Positions 45,708 to 53,823 are shown, numbered from the stretch's first letter. The stretch: DNA of 64,000 nucleotides from Rhodoblastus acidophilus (GCF_009720655.1 NZ_WNKS01000001.1:372001-436000), one strand, 5' to 3'. Numbers and translations: made by a program. The notes: generated by a model not told the origin, from the sequence alone.

Positions 45708-46505
45708 GTGGTCCTGTCCTTCATCGACGTCGCTTCCGTCATATCCGGCGTCATCGTCGGTTTCGTTCTCGGCCTGATCGGGGGCGGCGGCTCGGTGTTC
45801 GCCACGCCGCTGCTGGTCTATTTTGTTGGCGTGAGCGATCCGCATATCGCCATTGGCACGGGCGCGGCGGCGGTCGCGGTCAACGCGCTGGTCAATCTCG
45901 TCCCGCGCGCGCGGGCCGGTCAGGTCAAATGGCGCTGCGCGGCGGTGTTCGCCGCCGCCGGCTTTTTCGGGTCCGTCGCCGGCTCCACACTTGGAAAGGT
46001 TTTTGATGGGCAAAAACTGCTGCTGCTGTTTGGGATCGTCATGCTGGTGATCGCCGCGCAAATGGGTTTGACCAAGGGCGCGCCGCTGGAAAAGGATGTG
46101 CGGCTTACGTCGGAAAACGCGCGAAAAATGGCGCCGCTGCTGATCTCCTTCGGCTTTGGCGTGGGCGCGCTGGCGGGGTTTTTCGGCATAGGCGGCGGCT
46201 TTCTCGCTGTGCCCGGCATACTCGCGGCCACGGGCATGCCGATGATTTACGCGGTCGGATCGTCGCTGGTCTCCGTCGCCGTGTTCGGGGCGACGACGGC
46301 GGTGAATTACATGATCTCCGGCCTGATCGACTGGCGCATTTCCGCGCTCGTGCTGCTCGGCGGCGCCATTGGCGGCCTGTTCGGCGGCGCGCTGGCGACA
46401 AGGCTCGCCGGCCACAAGCAGGCGCTGCGGCAGATTTTTGCGGTGATGATCGCCGGCGTGGGGTTTTACGTCATCTATCGCGGGGTGCTGGCGCTGATGG
46501 CTTGA
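45708..46505 (+). CDS. TauE/SafE-family sulfite or anion exporter
   Basis: This 265-aa protein has about 8 membrane helices. The two TauE repeats begin FVLGLIGGGGSVFATPLLVYFVG and FGVGALAGFFGIGGGFLAVPG. GTG at 45708 with GGAG seven bases ahead was chosen; the operator repeat ends 33 bp upstream. Family members export sulfite, sulfoacetate or related anions. In this cell, export of sulfite made by rDsr fits, but periplasmic sulfur uptake cannot be excluded. The arsR gene lies 110 bp downstream. Confidence 0.88.
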   Translation: MVLSFIDVASVISGVIVGFVLGLIGGGGSVFATPLLVYFVGVSDPHIAIGTGAAAVAVNALVNLVPRARAGQVKWRCAAVFAAAGFFGSVAGSTLGKVFDGQKLLLLFGIVMLVIAAQMGLTKGAPLEKDVRLTSENARKMAPLLISFGFGVGALAGFFGIGGGFLAVPGILAATGMPMIYAVGSSLVSVAVFGATTAVNYMISGLIDWRISALVLLGGAIGGLFGGALATRLAGHKQALRQIFAVMIAGVGFYVIYRGVLALMA

Positions 46506-46578
46506 ACCGGAGACGCTTGGAAACCCGGGCTTCAGGCCCAAAGTCCACTTTACGCGCCCTTGTAAAATCACTATTGCG

Positions 46579-46592
46579 ATATATTTGAAATT
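46579..46592. promoter_or_regulatory. Operator-like motif upstream of arsR (site B)
   Basis: ATATATTTGAAATT matches the reverse complement of site A (TATTTGAAAATA) over nine bases and sits 24 bp before the ArsR start codon, the expected place for autoregulation. Confidence 0.5.
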
Positions 46593-46615
46593 GTGCACAT
46601 GCGAAGGGCATCGAA

Positions 46616-46939
46616 ATGGCATTGGCGCGAAGGCGGGCGGCGGCCGACGATATGACGGAAATCATGGCGAATGCGCGCGACGCCGCCGATTTTTTAAAAG
46701 CGTTGGCGCATGAATCGCGTCTGGCGATCCTGTGTCTGCTGTCGCGGGGAGAGAAATCGGTCGGCGAGCTGGAAACGGCGCTGGACCTGAGGCAATCCAC
46801 GGTGTCGCAGCAATTGGCGCGGCTGCGCTTGGAAGGTCTGGTTTCCACCCGACGCGACGGCAAGTCGATCTATTACAGCCTCGCCAATGCCGATGTCGAA
46901 ACCATTTTGGGCGCGGTTCACAAGGTTTTCTGCAAGTAG
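46616..46939 (+). CDS. ArsR-family persulfide sensor, SqrR/BigR-like
   Basis: This 107-aa winged-helix repressor has helix-turn-helix VGELETALDLRQSTVSQQLARLRLEGLV and wing DGKSIYYSL. It has exactly two Cys, C40 (LAILCLLSRG) and C106 (VFCK). Their 66-residue spacing equals that of the tetrasulfide-forming pairs in Rhodobacter SqrR (C41/C107) and BigR (C42/C108). Known for that group: reactive sulfane sulfur links the Cys and releases DNA, inducing sulfur genes. Related sites lie before four transcription units here, so it is the probable master repressor of this island. Confidence 0.88.
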   Translation: MALARRRAAADDMTEIMANARDAADFLKALAHESRLAILCLLSRGEKSVGELETALDLRQSTVSQQLARLRLEGLVSTRRDGKSIYYSLANADVETILGAVHKVFCK

Positions 46940-46994
46940 GCGGCGCCTGGTTCAGCTCGGCAGGCTGCTGAAAAATCCGTGGACCGCCCCCGCC

Positions 46995-47033
46995 CGTCGA
47001 GACAGCCGCTGCGCGGCTTCCTCAGGGTGAGGG
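46995..47033. repeat. Palindromic repeat between arsR and tusA
   Basis: CGTCGAGACAGCCGCTGCGCGGCTTCCTCAGGGTGAGG-type sequence with a GCCGCTGCGCGGC hairpin. It resembles a common Hyphomicrobiales intergenic repeat (recalled, not searched). It lies where arsR (plus) and tusA (minus) converge. Confidence 0.5.
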
Positions 47034-47068
47034 CTACTATTTTTGTTATATTACCAGAAATCGCTCTG

Positions 47069-47296
47069 TCAGGCGACGTGCTTGATGATGAAACGATAGA
47101 CCCCGTCGGCGGCGGTGGACTCGACGAGTTCGTTGCCGGTGGTGCGGCAGAAGGCGCCGAAATCCGCGACCGATCCGGGGTCGGTGGCGAGCACTTCGAG
47201 CGTGCCGCCGGTCGGCACTTCCTTGAGCATCTTTTTCGCGCGCAGAATCGGCAGCGGGCAATTCAAACCCTTGGCGTCGAGCGTCTTGTCGGCCAT
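47069..47296 (-). CDS. tusA: TusA-family sulfurtransferase
   Basis: This 75-aa cytoplasmic sulfur carrier has the signature GLNCPLPILRAKKML (residues 10-24) with the persulfide Cys in CPxP. In sulfur oxidisers TusA passes sulfur from rhodanese to DsrEFH and DsrC. It is 25 bp downstream of dsrE2; a rhodanese-tusA-dsrE2 set is classic, with the rhodanese here located 2 kb away. Confidence 0.95.
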   Translation of the reverse strand: MADKTLDAKGLNCPLPILRAKKMLKEVPTGGTLEVLATDPGSVADFGAFCRTTGNELVESTAADGVYRFIIKHVA

Positions 47297-47321
47297 GTTT
47301 CCCCTCCAGTGTTCTTATTTG

Positions 47322-47816
47322 TCAGATGAACAGGTTGATGTCGGATTTCAGCGCCTTTTCCATATAGGTGGCGGCGCCGCCGATCTCGACGCCGTCGATG
47401 AGGTCGTCCTTCGAGTATTCGAACAGGTCGAGCGTCATCTGGCAGGCGATCATTTTGATGTCGGATTCGATCGCGGCTTCGCGCAAATCCTCGATGGAGG
47501 CCACGCCTTTCTTGGCGATGAGATTCTTCATCATCGCGGTCGCGCCGGCGTCGACGCCCGGAATCATGTTGACGATGTTCGGCATGGTCAAGTGCATGCC
47601 GCCGAGCGGCATCTTCATCGCCGCATTGCCCAGGGCGGTGATTTGCAGGTCGAGCTTCTTCTTCAGGATCTCAAGACCGTAGAACGTGAAGAACAGGGTG
47701 ACGTCCACCCCCATGGCCGCCGCCGTGGTCCCAAGGATCAGGGGCGGATAGGCCCAGTCCAGCGACCCCTTGGTGACGATGATCGTCATGGTCTTTGTGT
47801 TATTCTCTTCGGTCAT
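47322..47816 (-). CDS. dsrE2: DsrE2-like protein (DsrE/DsrF family)
   Basis: This 164-aa protein has the DsrE fold (TMTIIVTKGSLDWAYPPLILGTTAAAMG; FFTFYGLEILKK) and a conserved Cys in MIACQMTLDLFEYSKDDL near residue 120. The Met/Gly-rich middle (MKMPLGGMHLTMPNI) is typical of DsrE2. ATG at 47816 has GGGAGGG ahead. It is thought to deliver sulfur at the membrane and hand it to TusA. Its promoter region contains operator-like site C. Confidence 0.88.
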   Translation of the reverse strand: MTEENNTKTMTIIVTKGSLDWAYPPLILGTTAAAMGVDVTLFFTFYGLEILKKKLDLQITALGNAAMKMPLGGMHLTMPNIVNMIPGVDAGATAMMKNLIAKKGVASIEDLREAAIESDIKMIACQMTLDLFEYSKDDLIDGVEIGGAATYMEKALKSDINLFI

Positions 47817-47942
47817 GAGCCCTCCCGCTGCTGTCGCGGTTTTGCATCCGCAAAGGGGAGGGGGCACCGCCCGGTGGCGGCGCGCAAGCCTCCCATGTTC
47901 GCCCGCATTGTTTTTCTCGAGCTTGACGTGATGATATTCTGC

Positions 47943-47962
47943 TATTCGTATTTATGCAAATG
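47943..47962. promoter_or_regulatory. Operator-like motif upstream of dsrE2-tusA (site C)
   Basis: TATTCGTATTTATGCAAATG shares CGTATTT and CAAAT with site A (GCGTATTTTCAAAT), with one extra base between the halves. It lies about 130 bp upstream of the dsrE2 start and just beyond the YeiH-type stop. Confidence 0.45.
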
Positions 47963-47973
47963 TAAGCGCAAGC

Positions 47974-48999
47974 TCACAGCGCGAATTTGATGAGGATCAG
48001 CGCGGTGACGCTGATGAAAGCGGAGGCGAACAGGCCGAGCGCCAGCGGCCGCAAGCCCGCCTTGAACACGTGGCGCAGATTGGTGTGCAGGCCCATCGCC
48101 GCCATGGCCATCGACAGCAGGAAGACGGTGGTCGCGCGGATTGGTCCGCTCACTTCGGCGGGGATGGCGATCACGCTGTTGAGCGCGGCCATCGCCAAAA
48201 AGCCGACCAGGAACCAGGGGAAGGGGGGCTTGCCGCGTTCGCCGCCGCCGACCAGGCCGAGCCGAAAATAGATTTCGCCGAGCAGGATGATCACCGGCGC
48301 CATCATGGCGACGCGGGTGAGTTTTGCAATTGTGCCGATCTGCAAGGCTTCCGGGCCGCCCTGGCCCGAGGCGAACACCGCCTGCGCGACCTCGTGCACC
48401 GAGGCGCCCGCCCACAGGCCGAACTGCGCCTGCGACAGGTGCAGCACGCCGGCGAGGGCGGGATAGAGGAACATGGCGATGGTGCCGAACAGGGTGATGC
48501 CGGCGACGGCATAGGCCGCGTCGTCGTCCTCGCCGCCGGTCGCCGCTTTCGCCGCGACAATCGCCGAGGCGCCGCAAATCGACGTGCCCACGCCGATGAG
48601 CAGCGCGACGCCGCGCGAAACCCCCAGCATGCGCCCGACCAGAATGGTGGCGGCGAGCGTGGAGACCAGGGCGAAGGCGATCACGGAGACGCCGCCGACG
48701 CCGACCTCCATCGCCTGCTGTGCGGTGATCTGCAAGCCGATCAGGACGATGGAGAGGCGCAGGATGCGGCGCAGCGAGAAATTCACGCCTTCGCCGGTTC
48801 CGGCGATATGGCCCATGGTGTTGTGGATCAGCGCGCCGATCAGCACCGAAATGATCATCGGGCTGAGCGTGGCCACTCCGGGGATGAGCCGCAGCGCATA
48901 GGCGCTGATGGCGATGCCGGCCGTCAACGCGAGGCCGGGCGCCAGGCCGAGCAGCGGGTGTTTCTGGCTGACGGCGGGAGTCGTCGCTGTTGCGGTCAT
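47974..48999 (-). CDS. YeiH-type putative sulfate exporter family membrane protein
   Basis: This 341-aa protein has about 10 helices with the UPF0324/YeiH core: MIISVLIGALIHNTMG, FSLRRILRLSIVLIGLQIT, GVGTSICGASAIVAAK and SVHEVAQAVFASG. Family knowledge: conserved inner-membrane proteins, sometimes linked to sulfate or sulfite export; the substrate is unproven. Its start is followed upstream by the AT-rich ATTCGAATAACCATTTGGAAT (49009-49030), possibly another site of the sulfur regulator. Confidence 0.85.
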   Translation of the reverse strand: MTATATTPAVSQKHPLLGLAPGLALTAGIAISAYALRLIPGVATLSPMIISVLIGALIHNTMGHIAGTGEGVNFSLRRILRLSIVLIGLQITAQQAMEVGVGGVSVIAFALVSTLAATILVGRMLGVSRGVALLIGVGTSICGASAIVAAKAATGGEDDDAAYAVAGITLFGTIAMFLYPALAGVLHLSQAQFGLWAGASVHEVAQAVFASGQGGPEALQIGTIAKLTRVAMMAPVIILLGEIYFRLGLVGGGERGKPPFPWFLVGFLAMAALNSVIAIPAEVSGPIRATTVFLLSMAMAAMGLHTNLRHVFKAGLRPLALGLFASAFISVTALILIKFAL

Positions 49000-49095
49000 C
49001 GCATGTCCATTCGAATAACCATTTGGAATCTGACCGCACTATCGGCCAGGACATTCATTCAATCTAACGAATATTATCTTTCGGAACGTTCGATT

Positions 49096-49305
49096 CTATT
49101 GATGAGTGGCGGCCCAGTCGCGCATGAGGCCGCCCCATTGCGCGGCGGTGGCCGCGTCGAGTTCGAGGATCGTATAGCGCCCGCCCTCGCGGATGGTGAC
49201 GCGCAGAAGGGTCATGCCGCTGTCATAGGCGACCTCGTCCAGCTTGATTCGCCGGCCGTAGGGCGCGGCGATTTCGGCGATTTGCTGTTTCGGCGTCGCG
49301 CTCAT
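49096..49305 (-). CDS. Small protein of unknown function, third gene of TauD operon (69 aa)
   Basis: This is a soluble 69-aa protein (begins MSATPKQQIAEIAAPYG; contains DEVAYDSGMTLLRVTIREGGRYTILELD and ends WAATHQ). It has no Cys, signal or membrane helix. Its ATG overlaps the stop of the 66-aa gene (ATGA), giving tight translational coupling. I recognise no function. Its strict linkage to a TauD-type oxygenase suggests an accessory subunit. Confidence 0.7.
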   Translation of the reverse strand: MSATPKQQIAEIAAPYGRRIKLDEVAYDSGMTLLRVTIREGGRYTILELDAATAAQWGGLMRDWAATHQ

Positions 49306-49502
49306 GATTTTGGGATCTCCGCGTTGTAGAAAATCAATTCGAGACGCTGCTCCCACTTGCGCGGCGTATCCGGATATTCCGGCTTGATGTCCATGTAGAG
49401 ATGGATTTCGCCCTCGCGCGCCACCTCCACCACCTTGCGCTCCAGTTCGGCGAAAGAGGTCATTTCGGGGTGGGCGATCATGATTTCGCTGATGTGCGCC
49501 AT
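49302..49502 (-). CDS. Small protein of unknown function, second gene of TauD operon (66 aa)
   Basis: This 66-aa acidic soluble protein (begins MAHISEIMIAHPEM; middle LERKVVEVAREGEIHLYMDIKPEYP; ends FYNAEIPKS) has no Cys. ATG immediately follows the TauD stop (TAGATG), with GGAG inside the TauD 3' end as ribosome binding site. I do not recognise the family. It is flanked by and coupled to both neighbours, so it is certainly part of the operon. Confidence 0.7.
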   Translation of the reverse strand: MAHISEIMIAHPEMTSFAELERKVVEVAREGEIHLYMDIKPEYPDTPRKWEQRLELIFYNAEIPKS

Positions 49503-50462
49503 CTAAAACTCCGAGTCGATGCGGGTGTGAAATCGCACGCGGCACAGCAGGCGCGGCGCCGCGCCGTTGGCGAACGCCGCGCGGTCGTGCAGGATGTTGT
49601 TGCACAAGACGCCTTGTCCGGGCCGCAGCTTTTCCCGTCGGACCAGCGGTTCCGACTCGATCACGGCGAGCAGGGCGGCGGCCGCCGCGCGCGTCGCGTC
49701 GTCGCGCCAGACGATGTTTTTTTTCCGCGCGGTGTAGCGCATCGACAGCGCGCCGGCGTTGCTCAGGAAGAACACCGGGCCGCGGTTTTCGGCGCGGACG
49801 CGCCCGGCTTCGTCACGCGCCTCGGGGATGATCATGGCTTCCGGATGAAGCAGCAGGCGCAGTGCGGAAACGTCGAATTCGGCGAGACGCAGGAAGGCGA
49901 GTTCGGGGTCGAGCAGGCGATTCTCGCCGCCTTCGTCGGCGGCTTCAGCGCAATGCAGGATCATCGCCTGAACGTTTTTCGCGGGGCCATGATAATTGTA
50001 ATAGCCGTCGGTGTGCCAGGCGATCGGCTTGTCGGTGTAGGGGATGTAAAAGCCGCGCGCGCTGTTCACCTCGATTCGCACTACGCCGTTGCGGTTGGCG
50101 GAGCGATGATCTTCAAAAGCGTTTAGGCCGAAGGCGGTGGAGAATTCGAGCAGCGCGCGGTCGAGGTCTTCCGCTTGAGACGGCGGCGCCTCCCACTCAT
50201 AGAGCGCGGCGTTGGCGAGCGCGATCTGCGCGCGCACGGCGACTTTTTCGGCTGCTGAAACATGGCGCGGATCGGCGACGCGGACCGGCGCGCATTGCAA
50301 AAAGCGCGCGGCGGCGTCGAGCTTGGCCGCGCGCCAGACCCGCCAGTCCGCGCCTGCGGGATCGGTCAAAAACTCCGGCCGCCAGAATGCGCGCCGCAGG
50401 GGCGGCGTTCGAAAATCCCATTTGACCTCAGCGCTTTGTCGCGCCTGTTCGAAAAGTTTCAT
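49503..50462 (-). CDS. TauD/TfdA-family Fe(II)/2-oxoglutarate dioxygenase
   Basis: This 319-aa protein has the facial triad HxD in KPIAWHTDGYYNYHG (near residue 150), the distal His in NNILHDRAAF (near 296) and an Arg for 2-oxoglutarate in LLCRVRFHTR. The N-terminal 110 residues match no TauD region I know. ATG at 50462 has GGGAGGAAA ahead. It is divergent from dsrA and shares a promoter region with operator-like site D. Family members release sulfite from taurine or sulfonates, or hydroxylate other acids; sulfonate use is an inference from context. Confidence 0.85.
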   Translation of the reverse strand: MKLFEQARQSAEVKWDFRTPPLRRAFWRPEFLTDPAGADWRVWRAAKLDAAARFLQCAPVRVADPRHVSAAEKVAVRAQIALANAALYEWEAPPSQAEDLDRALLEFSTAFGLNAFEDHRSANRNGVVRIEVNSARGFYIPYTDKPIAWHTDGYYNYHGPAKNVQAMILHCAEAADEGGENRLLDPELAFLRLAEFDVSALRLLLHPEAMIIPEARDEAGRVRAENRGPVFFLSNAGALSMRYTARKKNIVWRDDATRAAAAALLAVIESEPLVRREKLRPGQGVLCNNILHDRAAFANGAAPRLLCRVRFHTRIDSEF

Positions 50463-50483
50463 TTTTCCTCCCGGAACTATTCT

Positions 50484-50500
50484 CATATTCGCATTTTCTG
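50484..50500. promoter_or_regulatory. Operator-like motif in TauD / dsrA divergent promoter (site D)
   Basis: CATATTCGCATTTTCTG shares TAT(T/G)CG(T/C)ATTTTC with site A. It lies 22 bp before the TauD start and about 110 bp before dsrA, in the only AT-rich stretch of this 147-bp spacer. Confidence 0.5.
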
Positions 50501-50609
50501 TTATGGTGGCAAGATCAAAAGAATTTTTCGGCGCCGGCTCGATCCGGAGGACCGGAGACGCAAAGAGCGTTGGCGGGACCGCACAGCGGGCCGCGAGGGA
50601 GGGATATAG

Positions 50610-51911
50610 ATGCAGGACGATTCCGTTCGCAAGGAAGGCGAAGGCGCGCCGAAAAAACACCCGACGCCGCTGCTCGACGAGCTTGAATCCGGGCCGTGGC
50701 CGAGCTTTGTCAGCGGGTTGAAGCGTCTGCGCGACAATGCGGACGCGCGCTATGCGCCGATGATGAACGACCTGCTCGGCCAGCTTGAACATTCCTACGA
50801 AAACCGCCTTGGCTACTGGAAGGGCGGCACGGTTTCGGTGTTTGGCTATGGTGGCGGCGTCATTCCGCGCTTCTCCGAAGTGGCCGACAAATATCCGGCG
50901 TCGAAAGAGTTTCACACGCTGCGCATCCAGCCGCCGGCCGGCATGCATTACACCACCGATCTGCTGCGAAAAATGTGCGACGTGTGGGAGAAACATGGCT
51001 CCGGCCTGATCGCTTTTCACGGACAATCCGGCGACATCATGTTCCAGGGCTGCTCGACGGAAAGCGTGCAGCCGGCGTTTGACGAGTTCAACGAAATGGG
51101 TCTCGATCTCGGCGGCGCCGGGCCGGCCTTGCGCACGTCGATGAGTTGCGTTGGCCATGCGCGTTGCGAGATGTCGTGTTATGACGAGGTCAAGGCGCAT
51201 CGCACCGTCATTAACGAGTTTCTGGACGAGATGCACCGTCCGGCGCTTCCCTACAAATTCAAGTTCAAGTTTTCCGGCTGCGGCAACGATTGCGTCAACG
51301 CCATCCATCGCGCGGATTTCGCGGTGATCGGCACCTGGCGCGACGCCATGAAGGTCAACCAGGACGAGGTGAAGGCCTATGTCGAAAAGGTCGGCCGCAA
51401 ATACATGATCGACTCGGTGATCACGCGCTGTCCGACCCGTGCGCTGTCGCTCAACGACGATGACACGCTCGACGTCGACAACAAGAGCTGCGTGCGCTGC
51501 ATGCACTGCCTGAACGTGATGACGAAAGCGCTTTCGCCCGGTGACGATCGCGGCGCCTCGATCCTGATCGGCGGCAAGCGGGCGCTTAAAGTCGGCGACC
51601 TCATGGGCACGATGATCATTCCGTTCTTCAAGCTCGACACCGACGAGGATTTCGAAAAGCTTGTCGCCTTCGCGCGCAACCTGCTCGAATTCTTTGCCGA
51701 CAACGCGCTGGAGCATGAGCGCATCGGCGAGACGCTCGACCGCATCGGTCTGCCGGCGTTTCTCGAGGCCATCGGCGTCGATCCCGACCCCAACATGGTC
51801 AATCATCCGCGCACCTCCTGCTATGTGCGCACGGACGATTTCACCGACGAAGCCGAAAAATATTTCGAGCGCAAGGCGCGCGAAGCCGGTCTGACCGTCG
51901 CCAGCGAATAA
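50610..51911 (+). CDS. dsrA: DsrA, reverse dissimilatory sulfite reductase alpha subunit
   Basis: This 433-aa subunit carries sirohaem/[4Fe-4S] ligands in SCVGHARCEMSC and FSGCGNDCVNAIH, and a ferredoxin insert with KSCVRCMHCLNVM and CPTRAL. Sequence and the presence of dsrEFH and dsrL mark the oxidative (reverse) type that turns stored sulfur, as DsrC persulfide, to sulfite. AGGGAGGG precedes the ATG. It heads the 12.7-kb dsr operon. Confidence 0.97.
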   Translation: MQDDSVRKEGEGAPKKHPTPLLDELESGPWPSFVSGLKRLRDNADARYAPMMNDLLGQLEHSYENRLGYWKGGTVSVFGYGGGVIPRFSEVADKYPASKEFHTLRIQPPAGMHYTTDLLRKMCDVWEKHGSGLIAFHGQSGDIMFQGCSTESVQPAFDEFNEMGLDLGGAGPALRTSMSCVGHARCEMSCYDEVKAHRTVINEFLDEMHRPALPYKFKFKFSGCGNDCVNAIHRADFAVIGTWRDAMKVNQDEVKAYVEKVGRKYMIDSVITRCPTRALSLNDDDTLDVDNKSCVRCMHCLNVMTKALSPGDDRGASILIGGKRALKVGDLMGTMIIPFFKLDTDEDFEKLVAFARNLLEFFADNALEHERIGETLDRIGLPAFLEAIGVDPDPNMVNHPRTSCYVRTDDFTDEAEKYFERKAREAGLTVASE

Positions 51912-51935
51912 ACGCAGAATCATCGGAGGACATTC

Positions 51936-53015
51936 ATGAGCAGCGCTCCCGCTCTGCGTCGGCCTGACGAAACCGGCGTGCCCGATCCCTTTCCCTTCAT
52001 GCATCCGCTGCTGAAGAAGAATTATGGAAACTGGGACTGGCATGACCGCCTGCGCCCCGGCGTGCTCCACCACGTCGCCAAAAGCGGCGACGAAGTGTGG
52101 ACGGTGCGCGCCGGCACGCAGCGCCAGATGGACGTTTTTACCGTCCGCAAACTCTGCGACATCGCCGATGCTTTCGCTGAGGGGCATGTGCGTTTCACCA
52201 CGCGCTCCAACATCGAGTTCATGCTGTCCGATGTCGCCAAGGTCGAGCCGCTGATCGCCGAACTCAACCGGCACGGTTTTCCCGTCGGCGGCACCGGCAA
52301 TTCCGTGTCGATGATTTCGCACACTCAAGGGTGGCTGCACTGCGACATTCCCGGCACCGATGCGTCCGGCGTCGTCAAAAGCCTGATGGACATGATGCAT
52401 CAGGAATTTGTGCGCGAGGAGATGCCCAATCGCGTCCGCATCACCACGTCGTGCTGCCAGATCAATTGCGGCGGCCAGGGCGATATTTCCATCAACGTGC
52501 AATATACAAAACCGCCGAAGATCAACCACGACCTCGTTTCAAAAGTGTGCGAGCGCCCGGCCGTCGTTGCGCGCTGCCCGGTCGCGGCGATCCGTCCGGC
52601 GCTGGTGGATGGCAAGCCGTCGCTGGAAGTGGACGAGCAAAAATGCGTGTGCTGCGGCGCCTGCTATCCGCCGTGTCCGCCCATGCAGATCAATGGTGCG
52701 GATTCGACCAAGATCGCCGTGTGGGTTGGCGGCAAGCACGCCAACGCCCGTTCAAAACCCAGTTTTCATAAACTGGTGGTCGCCAATCTGCCGAACAATC
52801 CGCCGCGCTGGCCGGAGGTGGAAGAGGTCGTGAAAAAAATCCTCTACGCCTACAAGGACAACGCCAAGGACTGGGAGCGCATGGGCGAGTGGATCGAACG
52901 CATCGGCTGGCCGCGTTTTTTTGAACTGACCGGCTTCGCCTTCACCAAGCATCATTTGGACACCTGGGCTGGAGCGCGGAAAACGATGAACATGTCCGCC
53001 CACGTGCATTTCTGA
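51936..53015 (+). CDS. dsrB: DsrB, reverse dissimilatory sulfite reductase beta subunit
   Basis: This 359-aa catalytic partner of DsrA has the sirohaem region TTSCCQINCGGQGDISIN (near residue 170) and ferredoxin domain KCVCCGACYPPCPPMQING (near 235) with a further Cys in VARCPVAAIRP. It agrees with the Allochromatium vinosum protein along its length (from memory). It is 24 bp after dsrA, with GGAGG upstream of the ATG. Confidence 0.97.
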   Translation: MSSAPALRRPDETGVPDPFPFMHPLLKKNYGNWDWHDRLRPGVLHHVAKSGDEVWTVRAGTQRQMDVFTVRKLCDIADAFAEGHVRFTTRSNIEFMLSDVAKVEPLIAELNRHGFPVGGTGNSVSMISHTQGWLHCDIPGTDASGVVKSLMDMMHQEFVREEMPNRVRITTSCCQINCGGQGDISINVQYTKPPKINHDLVSKVCERPAVVARCPVAAIRPALVDGKPSLEVDEQKCVCCGACYPPCPPMQINGADSTKIAVWVGGKHANARSKPSFHKLVVANLPNNPPRWPEVEEVVKKILYAYKDNAKDWERMGEWIERIGWPRFFELTGFAFTKHHLDTWAGARKTMNMSAHVHF

Positions 53016-53021
53016 GGTCTT

Positions 53022-53414
53022 ATGCGCTTCGCTCTTCAAATCAACGAAGGCCCGTATACGCATCAGGCGTCTGATACGGCCTACCAGTTCGCCAAGGCCG
53101 CCTTGGCGCGGGGACACGAGATTTTCCGCGTGTTCTTCTACCACGACGGCGTCAACAACGGCACGCGCTACACCGTGCCGCCGCAGGACGACCGCAACCT
53201 GCAAAAGCTGTGGAGCGACCTCGCCGAACAGCACAACGTCGATCTCGTCGTCTGCATCGCGGCGGCGCAGCGGCGCGGCATTTTGGACGCCAACGAGGCC
53301 AAGAGGCAGGGCAAGGACGGGGATAATATCGCGCCGGGTTTTCGCATCTCCGGGCTCGGCCAATTGATCGAAGCGGGCATTCAGGCCGACCGTCTGATCG
53401 TGTTTGGAGATTGA
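53022..53414 (+). CDS. dsrE: DsrE sulfur-transfer subunit
   Basis: This is the 130-aa large active subunit of the DsrE2F2H2 hexamer. The catalytic Cys is in LVVCIAAAQRRGIL (near residue 78), matching the essential Cys78 of A. vinosum DsrE. The N-terminal FALQINEGPYTHQASDTAYQFAKAAL is typical. It carries persulfide between TusA and DsrC. It is 6 bp after dsrB. Confidence 0.96.
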   Translation: MRFALQINEGPYTHQASDTAYQFAKAALARGHEIFRVFFYHDGVNNGTRYTVPPQDDRNLQKLWSDLAEQHNVDLVVCIAAAQRRGILDANEAKRQGKDGDNIAPGFRISGLGQLIEAGIQADRLIVFGD

Positions 53415-53415
53415 G

Positions 53416-53823
53416 ATGAGCGAGATGAAAAAATTTCTCTATCTCAACCGTAAGGCGCCTTACGGCACCATCTACGCGCTGGAATCGCTGGAAGTGGTGT
53501 TGATTGGCGCCGCCTTCGAACAGGAGGTGAGTCTCGCCTTTCTCGATGACGGCGTGTTCCAGTTGATGAACAACCAGGACGCCTCGGGAACCGGCATGAA
53601 GGGGTTTTCCAAGACGTATCGCGCTCTGGGCGACTACGAGGTTCGAAAGCTTTATGTCGAGACGGAATCGCTCGCATTGCGCGGCCTCGCCGTGGACGAT
53701 CTCATGCCGATCACCTGGGAGGATGAGGACGAGGATTACGCCGAAAAACCGTCGATCATTCCGGTGTCCAAGGCGGAGCTGGCGGAGCTGATCGCCGGGC
53801 ACGACGTCGTCCTGAGTTTCTGA
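53416..53823 (+). CDS. dsrF: DsrF sulfur-transfer subunit
   Basis: This 135-aa member of DsrEFH has KKFLYLNRKAPYGTIYALE at the start and a long acidic C-terminal part (WEDEDEDYAEKP). It has no Cys, consistent with a structural role. ATG at 53416 with GGAG six bases ahead was preferred over the in-frame TTG at 53404. The start is directly after the dsrE stop. Confidence 0.95.
   Translation: MSEMKKFLYLNRKAPYGTIYALESLEVVLIGAAFEQEVSLAFLDDGVFQLMNNQDASGTGMKGFSKTYRALGDYEVRKLYVETESLALRGLAVDDLMPITWEDEDEDYAEKPSIIPVSKAELAELIAGHDVVLSF

Noticed and set aside
49503-52529. 1008-codon open frame on the minus strand covering dsrA and part of dsrB
   Set aside because: Only its end (49503-50462) is the TauD gene. 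The upstream part is antisense to well-identified dsrAB, has no protein-like pattern and reflects high GC.
51936-53015. Idea that DsrB is damaged because its sirohaem motif lacks the second CxxxC pair
   Set aside because: CCQINCGGQGD is the normal DsrB form in reverse-type enzymes as I recall from Allochromatium; nothing is missing.
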